Positions 27,815 to 36,142 of a stretch of 64,000 nucleotides of DNA are shown piece after piece. The notes under the pieces are model-generated. The model was not told the DNA's origin, did not search any database, and was given only the letters and a program-made list of their open reading frames with translations. Source of the DNA: Parabacteroides johnsonii DSM 18315 (GTDB lineage Bacteria; Bacteroidota; Bacteroidia; Bacteroidales; Tannerellaceae); contig NZ_CP102285.1 of NCBI RefSeq assembly GCF_025151045.1, positions 1,426,001 to 1,490,000 of the forward strand, written 5' to 3'. Position 1 is the first letter of the stretch, and every line of letters starts with the position of its first letter. The position numbers were made by a program, and so were the translations under genes.

Positions 27815-28414
27815 CTAATTCCATGCTTGTAGCTTTTTATATTGTGTGATAATAGAATCCTCTTTATCCACCGAAGGGTGGTTTCCCCAAAGTGCTCCCA
27901 AAACGGCGGCTCCCCCGAAGCGGAAAGGGCTCAGAAGCGGAAGGGTCGTCTGGTCTATGCCTCCTAAGGCTATGACTTTATCATTGATAGTCCCGGTATC
28001 GGATGCTTGCCTGAGTGTTTCCGGCTCAAAACCATTCCCATAGCCTTCTTTGGATATACTTTGAAAAATAGGACTTAGGAACAGATAGTCGAGCTCCCCG
28101 AACTGTTCGAGTTCTCCGATCGAATGGCATGAGCGGCTGATTGTGCCTGTAAAACCGTCCGGTATCTGGTTGTTGCGTCTGTTCAGGTGTACTCCGCCCA
28201 GGCCATATTCTACTGCCAGTCCGAAACAGTCATGAAGTACGATTTTCGGATAGTAGATAGCCGGAATCCGATCCAGCAACTTGCGCAATTCATTTGCTTC
28301 GCTATCCGGTTTACGCAGATGAAGACGTTGCATTCCTTCATCAAACAGATGCGAAAGGACGGTATCTTCTCCTTGAAAAAAACGGGGAGAAGTAATGACG
28401 ATCAGCTTTTTCAT
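27815..28414 (-). CDS. TenI/ThiE-like protein
   Basis: 199 residues of the thiamine-phosphate synthase fold: LIVITSPRFFQGE, MQRLHLRKPD, GVHLNRRN, FLSPIFQSISKEGYG and ALGGI. The lysine-rich diphosphate-binding loop of ThiE is weak, and LHLNRRN in place of the usual LG(Q/K)xD favours a TenI-like thiazole tautomerase role. It overlaps thiD by 4 bp. The pairing with a true ThiE downstream supports a separate function, but this is inference. Confidence 0.82.
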   Translation of the reverse strand: MKKLIVITSPRFFQGEDTVLSHLFDEGMQRLHLRKPDSEANELRKLLDRIPAIYYPKIVLHDCFGLAVEYGLGGVHLNRRNNQIPDGFTGTISRSCHSIGELEQFGELDYLFLSPIFQSISKEGYGNGFEPETLRQASDTGTINDKVIALGGIDQTTLPLLSPFRFGGAAVLGALWGNHPSVDKEDSIITQYKKLQAWN

Positions 28415-29250
28415 ACTTCTATTTTTATGAGGGGAACCGGATCAAAGAAATGATCGAGAGGTCCGTGTCCATGTCCTGTCTTTACATCGGCCCCGGCACG
28501 AAGGGCTGCCGTTATGTAATCTTTTGCCGCACGTACGGCATCCGGCAGTTCTTTTCCTAAAGCCATATAGGCGGCGATGGCAGACGAGAGCGTGCAACCT
28601 GTGCCATGTGTATTTTGAGTCTGGATGGTCGGTACAGCCAGTCGGAGAGGAGCTTCATCGTGTGTGAACAGGATATCGGCCATTTCTTTACCTTCCAAGT
28701 GGCCGCCTTTCATCAATACGGACCGGCATCCCAAAGCCAACAGCTTTTGTGCGGCCATTTCCATTTCTTCCTCGTTGCGTATCGGCATACCGGAAAGAAA
28801 AGCAGCTTCGTCAATATTCGGGGTAATCAGTGTGACGCGGTGAAAAAGTTCTTTCACAATGACTTCGATGGTTTCATCTTCTATCAGCTTGCTGCCACTT
28901 GTCGAGATCATAACCGGATCGAGAATGATTTTCGACGGACAGAAACGGTCGATCGAGCAGGCTACGATCCGGGCTGCCTCCCGGTTATGCAGCATCCCGA
29001 TCTTGACGGCATCGACTGTCAAGTCCTCGAATACGGCATGAATTTGTCCTTCGACGATCTCCGGGGAAATAGCTTGTATTCCTCTTACCCCCTGTGTGTT
29101 CTGGGCCGTGATCGATGTAATGGCTGAGGCCCCGAAGACTCCTAAGGCCGAAAATGTTTTCAGATCCGCTTGTATTCCGGCACCACCACCACTGTCTGAA
29201 CCGGCAATAGTCAGTGCCACTGGATAGCGAAACGTCGTGTTTATTTTCAT
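28411..29250 (-). CDS. thiD: Hydroxymethylpyrimidine/phosphomethylpyrimidine kinase ThiD
   Basis: 279 residues from the preferred ATG at 29250; an ATG 4 codons earlier (29262) is possible. Ribokinase fold with [21 protein letters not shown] at the start, [13 protein letters not shown] in the middle and the anion hole [15 protein letters not shown] near residue 205. It phosphorylates HMP and HMP-P. First gene of the thiamine operon, right after the TPP riboswitch. Confidence 0.97.
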   Translation of the reverse strand: MKINTTFRYPVALTIAGSDSGGGAGIQADLKTFSALGVFGASAITSITAQNTQGVRGIQAISPEIVEGQIHAVFEDLTVDAVKIGMLHNREAARIVACSIDRFCPSKIILDPVMISTSGSKLIEDETIEVIVKELFHRVTLITPNIDEAAFLSGMPIRNEEEMEMAAQKLLALGCRSVLMKGGHLEGKEMADILFTHDEAPLRLAVPTIQTQNTHGTGCTLSSAIAAYMALGKELPDAVRAAKDYITAALRAGADVKTGHGHGPLDHFFDPVPLIKIEV

Positions 29251-29287
29251 TTTTACATACAAAAGGAGGGAAAAAGCCTTGTCTGTT

Positions 29288-29368
29288 CTTTCCTACGGCG
29301 GCATTACCCGCATCAGGTTCATGAGGGTATGATCTCAGCCCGTTAACAGTATGGCACCCCTTTCAGGA
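29288..29368 (-). promoter_or_regulatory. TPP riboswitch (THI element)
   Basis: Read on the minus strand, the aptamer has the conserved parts in order: GGGGTGCC, GGGCTGAGAT, ATACCC, GAACCTGATGCGGGTAATGC (split by positions) and CCGTAGGAAA. It sits between the -7 box at 29370-29378 and thiD, so TPP should turn off the operon thiD, TenI-like gene, thiE and thiC. The expression platform lies in the 35 bp before thiD. Confidence 0.97.
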
Positions 29369-29369
29369 G

Positions 29370-29452
29370 ACAAAGGTAGGAAGATTTTTTGTAATTGGAA
29401 TATAATGTGCGTGTTTTGGAACACTCTATAAAAAGAATCTGTTATACTTTTG
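29370..29452. promoter_or_regulatory. Divergent promoters: thiamine operon and DUF5686 gene
   Basis: Minus-strand -7 box TACCTTTGT (29370-29378) directly precedes the riboswitch. Plus-strand -7 box TACTTTTG (29445-29452) precedes the gene at 29499. Clear -33 boxes at standard spacing were not found. Confidence 0.6.
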
Positions 29453-29498
29453 CAGCGTTTTATTTAGGGATAAAGTAAAAATAAAAGGATAAGAAGTT

Positions 29499-32057
29499 GT
29501 GATGGGGAAGAAGATTGTTTTTTTGCTGGCATCCTTGTTTACGGTATGGATAGCAAACGGACAGAATACGATTATAAAGGGAATAGTAACCGATTCGATT
29601 ACAGGGGAGGGGCTGCCCTACGTTTCCCTTATATTTAAAGGGACGACAATAGGTACAGCGACTGACGGGGATGGAAACTTTTCATTTTCCGCATCGACCG
29701 GTGTCAAGAATCTGGAAGTGTCTTATTTAGGATATGATACGAAAGAAGTGAAGGTCATTCCGGGTAAAACGAATAATCTGAAAATAAAATTGGCTCCGAA
29801 CGGGATCACGTTGAATGAAGTCGTCGTAAAGCCCAAGAAGGAGAAATATAGTAAGAAAGAGAACCCGGCCGTTAAGTTCGTGAAGCAGGTCATTGCCTCG
29901 CGTGAAAGCAATGATCCGCGTAACCACGATTATTTCCAATACGATCAATATGAGAAGATGGTCTTTGCGATGAATGATTATCATCCCAAACCTAAAAAGA
30001 ACGGAAAGCCGGGCAAATTCGATTTCTTGATCGATTTTGTCGATACGCTTGATGTCGGTACGACTATTCTTCCGGTGTCGGAAAAGGAGAAGGTGGAATC
30101 TGTCTATTACCGTAAAGATCCGAAGTCGGAGAAGCGTCTTGTGAAAGGGAACAAATCATCCGGTGTAGATGAGATATTCTCGCGCGATGGTATCCAGCAG
30201 TTTTTGAATGAGGTTTTCCGGGAAGTCGATATCTTCAAGAATGACATTCCTTTGTTTTTACAGCGGTTTGTCAGTCCGCTGTCTACTATCGGACCGAATT
30301 ATTACAAATATTACTTGCTCGATACGTTGAATGTGAACGGACAGAAATGTGTTGATCTGGGGTTTGTCCCTTTCAATTCGGAAACATTCGGTTTCACCGG
30401 CCATCTGTTTGTTACACTCGATTCTACATTCTTTGTACAGAAGGCTATCCTGAATGTCCCTAAAGACATCAACCTGAACTTTGTTTCCGGAATGACGATC
30501 GAACAGACTTTCGAACGTACGCCCGACAGTACCCGGATCATTACGAAGGACGACATCAATGTTAATTTTAAATTGAGTGAGAAATCGAAAGGTATGTATG
30601 CACGGCGATTGAATATCTACAGCAACCATTCTTTTGATGAACCTGATGCCGAACGGGCGCTTGTGTTTAAGGAGAGCGCACCCGTCATCACGTTAAAGGA
30701 TGCCTATCAGCAGTCGGAGGATTTCTGGACAAGTAACCGACCGGAAGAGGCGATAAAGAAGAATCCGAATTCGGTCGAAAAGCTGATGGCTAAATTCCGT
30801 TCTGTTCCGCTCTTTTATATAACGGAGAAAGTCGTATCGGTTCTTGTATCCGGTTATATCCCGACTAATAAGGACCCGCTGAAAAGTAAGTTTGAATTCG
30901 GGCCCATGAATACGGCTATCAGCGGTAATGCGATCGAAGGAGCCCGTTTCCGTGTGGGTGGGACAACAACGACGGCATTTAGCAAAAATTTGTTTTTTGA
31001 CGGATATATGGCGTATGGGACAAAAGATGAAAAACTGAAATATGATGCTCTTGTCGAGTATTCGTTCAATGATCGTAAAGAATACCGTAAGGAGTTCCCG
31101 CTGAACTCGATCCGCCTGGAATATATGTACGATATCAACCAGTTAGGTCAGCAATATATGTACGCCAGCAAGGATAATATGTTTTTGGCCTGGAAACGTC
31201 AGAAAGATACGCGGGCCACTTATCTGCGGCAAGCCGAACTGACCTACTACCATGAACATTATAATGGTCTGGCCTATGGGGCTGTCGTCCGTAACCGTCG
31301 CGAATATGCAACTGAATATGCTGTGTTTGACCGGATCGGGCCGGATGGAACCATTAGCCCGGTTAAAAGCTATGATATGACAGAGTTGGAGTTGAAGTTC
31401 CGTTATGCTAAAGATGAAAAGTTCTACCAGACACGTAACCTTCGCTATCCGATTACTTTCGATGCGCTGATCTTCAACTTCAGTCATGTGATGGCAAAGA
31501 AAGATTTGTTGGGTTCGTCTTATGATTATCACCGTACGGATATTGGTATTCAGAAGCGTTTTTGGTTCTCGGCTTTCGGTTATATCGATCTTATCACGAA
31601 AGCGGGAAAAGTATGGAACAAGGTGCCATATCCTTTGTTGATCCTTCCGAATGCAAACCTTTCGTACACGATCCAGCCAGAATCTTATACGAATATGAAC
31701 GCGATGGAGTTCATCAGTGACGAATATGCCTCCTGGGATTTGACATATTATATGAACGGAAACTTGTTGAATCGTCTGCCGCTTGTCAAGAAGTTGAAAT
31801 GGAGGGAAGTCTTTTGTTTTCGTGGCTTATGGGGACATCTGACCGATAAGAACAATCCGATGAATGGGGGAGACGGCCTGTATCTTTTCCCTGACGGTTC
31901 GTACACATTGGGCAAAGCTCCTTATATGGAAGCCAGTGTCGGCATTGAAAACATCTTTAAGTTCCTTCGTCTTGATTACGTTTGGCGTTTGAACTATCGC
32001 GATCATCCGGGTATCCAGACGAAAGGTGTTCGGTTTATGATGCGAATGTCATTCTGA
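29499..32057 (+). CDS. DUF5686-family outer-membrane protein with carboxypeptidase-regulatory-like domain
   Basis: 852 residues. Signal peptide (1-21), then an Ig-like CarboxypepD_reg domain (about 24-110: IKGIVTDSITGEGLPYVSL, TDGDGNFSF), then the large DUF5686 region and a C-terminal beta-barrel rich in alternating aromatic strands ending in MRMSF, which fits an outer-membrane protein with a terminal Phe. Function is unknown; the family is common in Bacteroidetes. It stands alone, convergent with the next outer-membrane gene. Confidence 0.88.
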   Translation: MMGKKIVFLLASLFTVWIANGQNTIIKGIVTDSITGEGLPYVSLIFKGTTIGTATDGDGNFSFSASTGVKNLEVSYLGYDTKEVKVIPGKTNNLKIKLAPNGITLNEVVVKPKKEKYSKKENPAVKFVKQVIASRESNDPRNHDYFQYDQYEKMVFAMNDYHPKPKKNGKPGKFDFLIDFVDTLDVGTTILPVSEKEKVESVYYRKDPKSEKRLVKGNKSSGVDEIFSRDGIQQFLNEVFREVDIFKNDIPLFLQRFVSPLSTIGPNYYKYYLLDTLNVNGQKCVDLGFVPFNSETFGFTGHLFVTLDSTFFVQKAILNVPKDINLNFVSGMTIEQTFERTPDSTRIITKDDINVNFKLSEKSKGMYARRLNIYSNHSFDEPDAERALVFKESAPVITLKDAYQQSEDFWTSNRPEEAIKKNPNSVEKLMAKFRSVPLFYITEKVVSVLVSGYIPTNKDPLKSKFEFGPMNTAISGNAIEGARFRVGGTTTTAFSKNLFFDGYMAYGTKDEKLKYDALVEYSFNDRKEYRKEFPLNSIRLEYMYDINQLGQQYMYASKDNMFLAWKRQKDTRATYLRQAELTYYHEHYNGLAYGAVVRNRREYATEYAVFDRIGPDGTISPVKSYDMTELELKFRYAKDEKFYQTRNLRYPITFDALIFNFSHVMAKKDLLGSSYDYHRTDIGIQKRFWFSAFGYIDLITKAGKVWNKVPYPLLILPNANLSYTIQPESYTNMNAMEFISDEYASWDLTYYMNGNLLNRLPLVKKLKWREVFCFRGLWGHLTDKNNPMNGGDGLYLFPDGSYTLGKAPYMEASVGIENIFKFLRLDYVWRLNYRDHPGIQTKGVRFMMRMSF

Positions 32058-32072
32058 TATCACTATTTTTTG

Positions 32073-32136
32073 AGGGTGTGTCAAATATCGGTATTCTGCG
32101 TCATCCGCGTCCGGTAATATCAATTTGACCCACCCT
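32073..32136. terminator. Inverted repeat between convergent genes
   Basis: AGGGTGTGTCAAAT (32073-32086) pairs with ATTTGACCCACCCT (32123-32136), one mismatch. Its outer end resembles the terminal repeat of the MITE copies (GGTGTGTCGAAA), so it may be a shrunken relative that now serves as a two-way terminator. Confidence 0.55.
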
Positions 32137-32174
32137 TAAATTGTGTTTATTAGTAAGGTAGCTTATCTTCCTTC

Positions 32175-33449
32175 TTAAAAAGCCTCTGTCATATTCATAT
32201 AGACCTGCATGCCCGGCTGTCCGGGTTCTTTCCCTATATCCAGTCTGAAGTTCTTTCCCGGCTGCATCTGAAAGCGGAGGCCGGCTCCGAAATTAAGTTT
32301 CCATTTATTCCAGTCAAAAGGAGTTTCCCCGATCGTTCCGGTCCCGACCCATGCTACAAAACCACATTTTGCCCAAAAGTTCCCGCTTTTGTATTTGGCC
32401 GGGGAGCCGAACATATGACGGTACTCAACGATTCCGTACGCCATCGACTTGTCCCGGTACTTGCCCATATAATAACCACGAAGGTCGAAGGGAGAACCGA
32501 AAGTCGGAAGTTCCGTAAAAGGAACATCCCCTAAACCAATCTGGCTTTTGGCAATCCAGGCAAGTGTACTACGCGGACGGAATATGTTTTTAAACTGTCG
32601 GTATTCAAGCTCGATAATCTCATAATTATAAGCTCCTCCTAAATATTTACCGAATAGTTTGAAATTGGCTCCTAACAACATACCACGCGTAGGTGTCGCC
32701 ACATCATCACGAGTGTCATATTGGATAAGTCCACCTATGCCGACATTGAAGTATTTTCTTTTGAATTGTTGAAAATAGGGGTCTTTTTCCATTACCGGAT
32801 TAACATCCGAAACCTTTGTGTAGTTCAGGTCAAACAGGCCGCCTAAATAGAAATGCGGACGGACTTCCCATACGAATCGAGGATACAATTGAAAATAGCT
32901 TCGATGAAACCGGGTGGTGGAATCTCCCCTCTCGATCGTCTCCGCCTTTTCAAATCCTTTCCCGTAATAGTGCGAAGGCTCGTTCCGATAACCATAATTC
33001 ATATAGATACGGAAACGGTTCTCATTGAAGAAAAATGTTCCAGCACCCGCTACGACAATGGTTCCGTTTATAGACAGGTTCAAACCGGCAGGAAGGAAGG
33101 AGCGTTGGGAAATCGTGTCCTGCTTATTCATCCGGAAGCTGGCAAGGACAGCACCGCCCACACCGAACGAAGCTTCCGGCGTATAGGAAGGCCCCCCTAA
33201 TACGGACCACCATACATTTTTGTGGGCCCGGATGGAATCTTTACGCAATTGACGGTAGTAGCGTTTCAACTGCTTTTCGTTCAATTTCACTCCGTCTACG
33301 ATGACAGTTTCCTTTCGGGACACGGTATCTGAAGGAGTCATTATTTCTTCAGAGGAGAGCGCAACGATATCGCGTTGCTCCTGCGCCTTTGCCGGCAAAG
33401 AAATCGTAAGCAAAGAGGCTCCCGCAAATACAATAATATATTTAAGCAT
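32175..33449 (-). CDS. BamA/Omp85-like surface-antigen beta-barrel protein
   Basis: 424 residues. Signal peptide (1-22) and a charged linker with no POTRA domain; then from about 90 a 16-strand-like barrel (GGPSYTPEASFGVGGAVLASF, GGLIQYDTRDDVATPTRGMLL, and a SPFDLRGYYMGKYRDKSM segment like the VRGF/Y loop of Omp85 proteins) ending in MTEAF. It would sit in the outer membrane. The cargo, if any, is unknown. The -7 box TACATTTG(T) is at 33471-33479. Confidence 0.87.
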   Translation of the reverse strand: MLKYIIVFAGASLLTISLPAKAQEQRDIVALSSEEIMTPSDTVSRKETVIVDGVKLNEKQLKRYYRQLRKDSIRAHKNVWWSVLGGPSYTPEASFGVGGAVLASFRMNKQDTISQRSFLPAGLNLSINGTIVVAGAGTFFFNENRFRIYMNYGYRNEPSHYYGKGFEKAETIERGDSTTRFHRSYFQLYPRFVWEVRPHFYLGGLFDLNYTKVSDVNPVMEKDPYFQQFKRKYFNVGIGGLIQYDTRDDVATPTRGMLLGANFKLFGKYLGGAYNYEIIELEYRQFKNIFRPRSTLAWIAKSQIGLGDVPFTELPTFGSPFDLRGYYMGKYRDKSMAYGIVEYRHMFGSPAKYKSGNFWAKCGFVAWVGTGTIGETPFDWNKWKLNFGAGLRFQMQPGKNFRLDIGKEPGQPGMQVYMNMTEAF

Positions 33450-33499
33450 TGACTAATCCTATTAATGAGGACAAATGTATAAAAAAAATCGGATTTATT

Positions 33500-35059
33500 T
33501 CAGAGGGGCAAGCGGAACCAAAAAGTCGCCCCTTCACCTTGTTGGGAATCTACACCGATTGTTCCTCCGAATTTGTCGACAATCATGGCACATATAGGTA
33601 GTCCAAGTCCTGTCCCTTGCGCGAAAGTGTTCAATTTGACGAAGCGGTCAAATATCTGCTCTTTCTTGTCTGATGGAATTCCGATTCCTGTATCTCTTAC
33701 AAAAAAGTAGATGTCTTTTTCAGATTTTTTATAACCGAAGGTAATACTGCCTTGTTCGGTAAATTTCATGGCGTTGGTCATGAAATTGATCATGATTTGC
33801 ATGATACGGTTACTATCCGTATTGATGATACATTCGGATTGTCTTTGCACGAATTCGATTTTAACAGAATCTGGTCTTGTGTTTTTCATTTTCATTTGCT
33901 GACAAAGATCTTCCATCAACTGATTGATATCCGTGTCGGAATAGGTGAAGTCGAGGGTCCCGGATTCTATTTTGGCCATATCGATAATATCGTTTATCAG
34001 TTGCAGCAACAGTTCGTTGTTAGAAGTGATGATATGGACAAATTCCTTTTTCTCCTCCGGATCGTTTGCTTCGACTAATAGGTTAGAAAAGCCTATGATG
34101 GCATTCAAAGGTGTGCGGATTTCATGGCTCATGTTTGCCAGAAAGGCTGATTTCAAACGGTTGGCTTCATCAGCTTTCTTCACTTCGTATTGTAGACGCT
34201 CGATACGTTTTTTATCTGATATATCTTCGATCTTCATCAGACCGCCTTGTATTTCTCCGGTATTTGTATAAACCGGAATGGCGCTGATTTCGATGACAGT
34301 GTCTTTTTCGATCAGCTCATGGCGTACCGGCTTCCCTCTTTCTATCGCTTCACTTAAAGCACATTGCGAACAAGGTGCTCCACGGCCCATCACTGTTTGA
34401 TAACAAACTTTTCCGGCACTATAATGCCTTCCTTTGGCGATCTCATGCAAGTTGGCTGTCGACTCCCATTGGACAACATAGTTTTTATCGACGAAAACAA
34501 GTCCGAAATTGATGCTGTTCAATACCAGGTTTTGGTTTTTGATTGCATTTTCCAGTTCCTCTTTAGCCTGGATCAGTTTTTTCTCATACTCTTTTATCTG
34601 TGTGATATCCCAGCGAACAACTAAGAGCCAGTGATTGTTTCCTAGTGTTATGACAGACTTGTTTACGATCGTATTGTGTATTGTCCCGTCAGGTGTAACA
34701 TAATCGTCCTCCGCTTGGTATTCAACTTTATTTTTTACCAGTTGCTCATCTATTTGGCGATATTTCCGACCTCGTTCTTTACCGTATATTTCAAAATCGG
34801 AGTGTCCCAGAATTTCTTCTCGGGTTGTCCCAGACTTCCTTTCTGCTTCTTTGTTCCAAAGTTTATATCTGAAATCGTCATTGATGTCCTTGACGAATAC
34901 GGGGAAGGGGAGGTTGTCCAATATATTCAGACAAAATTGCTGAGAGTCTATGATTTTAGCTTCCCTGGCTTTATATGAGGTTTGCTTTCTGTTACTTCTG
35001 ACCAAAAGTAATAGAAGAATGATACAAATTATCGTTTCTATGATTAGCATTAGTTCCAT
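33500..35059 (-). CDS. PAS-domain sensor histidine kinase
   Basis: 519 residues. One N-terminal membrane helix (about 4-20), PAS domain 1 (about 40-160), coiled linker, PAS domain 2 (about 175-285), then HisKA with phospho-acceptor His312 ([10 protein letters not shown]) and HATPase_c with the N box MTNAMKF, G1 DTGIGIP, F box and G2 GTGLGLP. PAS 2 has Cys219, Cys230 and Cys233 (APCSQC), which could bind a metal or sense redox state. There is no receiver domain and no adjacent response regulator, so the partner is elsewhere. Confidence 0.93.
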   Translation of the reverse strand: MELMLIIETIICIILLLLLVRSNRKQTSYKAREAKIIDSQQFCLNILDNLPFPVFVKDINDDFRYKLWNKEAERKSGTTREEILGHSDFEIYGKERGRKYRQIDEQLVKNKVEYQAEDDYVTPDGTIHNTIVNKSVITLGNNHWLLVVRWDITQIKEYEKKLIQAKEELENAIKNQNLVLNSINFGLVFVDKNYVVQWESTANLHEIAKGRHYSAGKVCYQTVMGRGAPCSQCALSEAIERGKPVRHELIEKDTVIEISAIPVYTNTGEIQGGLMKIEDISDKKRIERLQYEVKKADEANRLKSAFLANMSHEIRTPLNAIIGFSNLLVEANDPEEKKEFVHIITSNNELLLQLINDIIDMAKIESGTLDFTYSDTDINQLMEDLCQQMKMKNTRPDSVKIEFVQRQSECIINTDSNRIMQIMINFMTNAMKFTEQGSITFGYKKSEKDIYFFVRDTGIGIPSDKKEQIFDRFVKLNTFAQGTGLGLPICAMIVDKFGGTIGVDSQQGEGATFWFRLPL

Positions 35060-35435
35060 AAGCTAACGTTATACTTTTTACCCTGATACACTAAAATAGC
35101 TGATTATTATTATCTATCGCAAAGGTAGTATTTAAAATTCAATTCCTATATGCGTGTCACTAATAAAAATAGAACATCAAAAAAAGGAATTTTCTTTGAT
35201 AAATGATATTTTACTACTATTTTTACGAAAGATACAAATAGACGTTTATATGTAGTTAATCTGCCGCTAAATGATGGCACAGTATTATATTGTGAAACAA
35301 AAATGCACGAGATCTGTACAAAAAACGATTGTTTTGTAAACAAACCATGTGTATTTATTGTTGTTAATTCAGAGACATTATATTAATAACAGAACCTGGC
35401 AACCTTAAAAAGTCCTGACTGGCAGGCACACGAAG
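35060..35435. other. Intergenic region, promoter of the kinase
   Basis: No gene seen. A minus-strand -7 box TACCTTTGC (35119-35127) precedes the histidine kinase. The remaining AT-rich 300 bp hold no clear terminator or operator. The last 40 bp before the gene at 35436 carry CCTGACTGGCAGG, a short stem. Confidence 0.5.
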
Positions 35436-35963
35436 ATGAAGATTCAGTTTGAAATTAAGGAAAAATTGCCTGAGATTATTGCAGAAATAATGCATTCAGA
35501 CAAATGGCAAACAAAAATCCTTGAAAAGATGCATGGACTGGAGCGGGTAACGATCAAGGACCCGAACTACGAGTCAGAAGCCTGTATTGAAATCTGGCAA
35601 CATGAAATCCACATCCGGACAGCATGGTCCAATTACACCTATCGTATTTTTACGCGCGGAAATGCCGTCTGGTGTGAATACATCGGAGCCTATCGCGGTT
35701 TACTCGAACAGAAACTTTTGCCATCCCTCACTCCTAAAATGAATATTTTGGATTCGGAAGTCGTGGAAAGTTCATTAACCGGGAATAAGAGGCAGACTTT
35801 GCGTACTTATAGTTCGGAAAATTTGAAATTGAAGAACTTCCGTCGCGATAACTTCAAAGAGGAATATAATGTCACATCTCCGCAGGATCATCCGACAGTT
35901 GTATATGACGAATATATAAAGGAAGGGATGCCGATGCCTTCTCCCTATGGTGACGGCCGATAG
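35436..35963 (+). CDS. Hypothetical protein
   Basis: 175 residues with no family I recognise. It has no signal peptide or membrane segment. The first 100 residues look like an alpha/beta fold (helix MKIQFEIKEKLPEIIAEIM, strands ACIEIWQHEIHIRTAWSNYTYRIF). The tail from about 120 is polar and probably disordered, ending PMPSPYGDGR. Base composition matches the neighbours. A MITE copy starts 21 bp after its stop, with no other gene in the unit. Confidence 0.65.
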   Translation: MKIQFEIKEKLPEIIAEIMHSDKWQTKILEKMHGLERVTIKDPNYESEACIEIWQHEIHIRTAWSNYTYRIFTRGNAVWCEYIGAYRGLLEQKLLPSLTPKMNILDSEVVESSLTGNKRQTLRTYSSENLKLKNFRRDNFKEEYNVTSPQDHPTVVYDEYIKEGMPMPSPYGDGR

Positions 35964-35983
35964 AGTAAATAATAAAATAGAAA

Positions 35984-36131
35984 GAAGGGGCTGTGTCGAA
36001 ATCTCCTTGTCCCCGCACTTGATGCGGGGTCGCAAAAGGACAGACCTTATCAATCAGATTTTTATAGGGCCGGTTTTAATGCGATCTCGCGTCAAGCGCG
36101 GGAACAGGATAGTTTCGACACACCCTCCTTC
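35984..36131 (+). repeat. MITE-like repeat, copy 1
   Basis: About 148 bp with terminal inverted repeats (TGTGTCGAAATCTCC at one end and TGTGTCGAAACTATCC read inward from the other). The body is about 90 percent identical by eye to 45956-46095 in the reverse orientation. It contains a CCCCGCA/TGCGGGG hairpin. No transposase gene. Short open frames here (for example MRGRKRTDLINQIFIGPV) are products of the repeat, not genes. Confidence 0.85.
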
Positions 36132-36142
36132 TCTTTTTGTGG

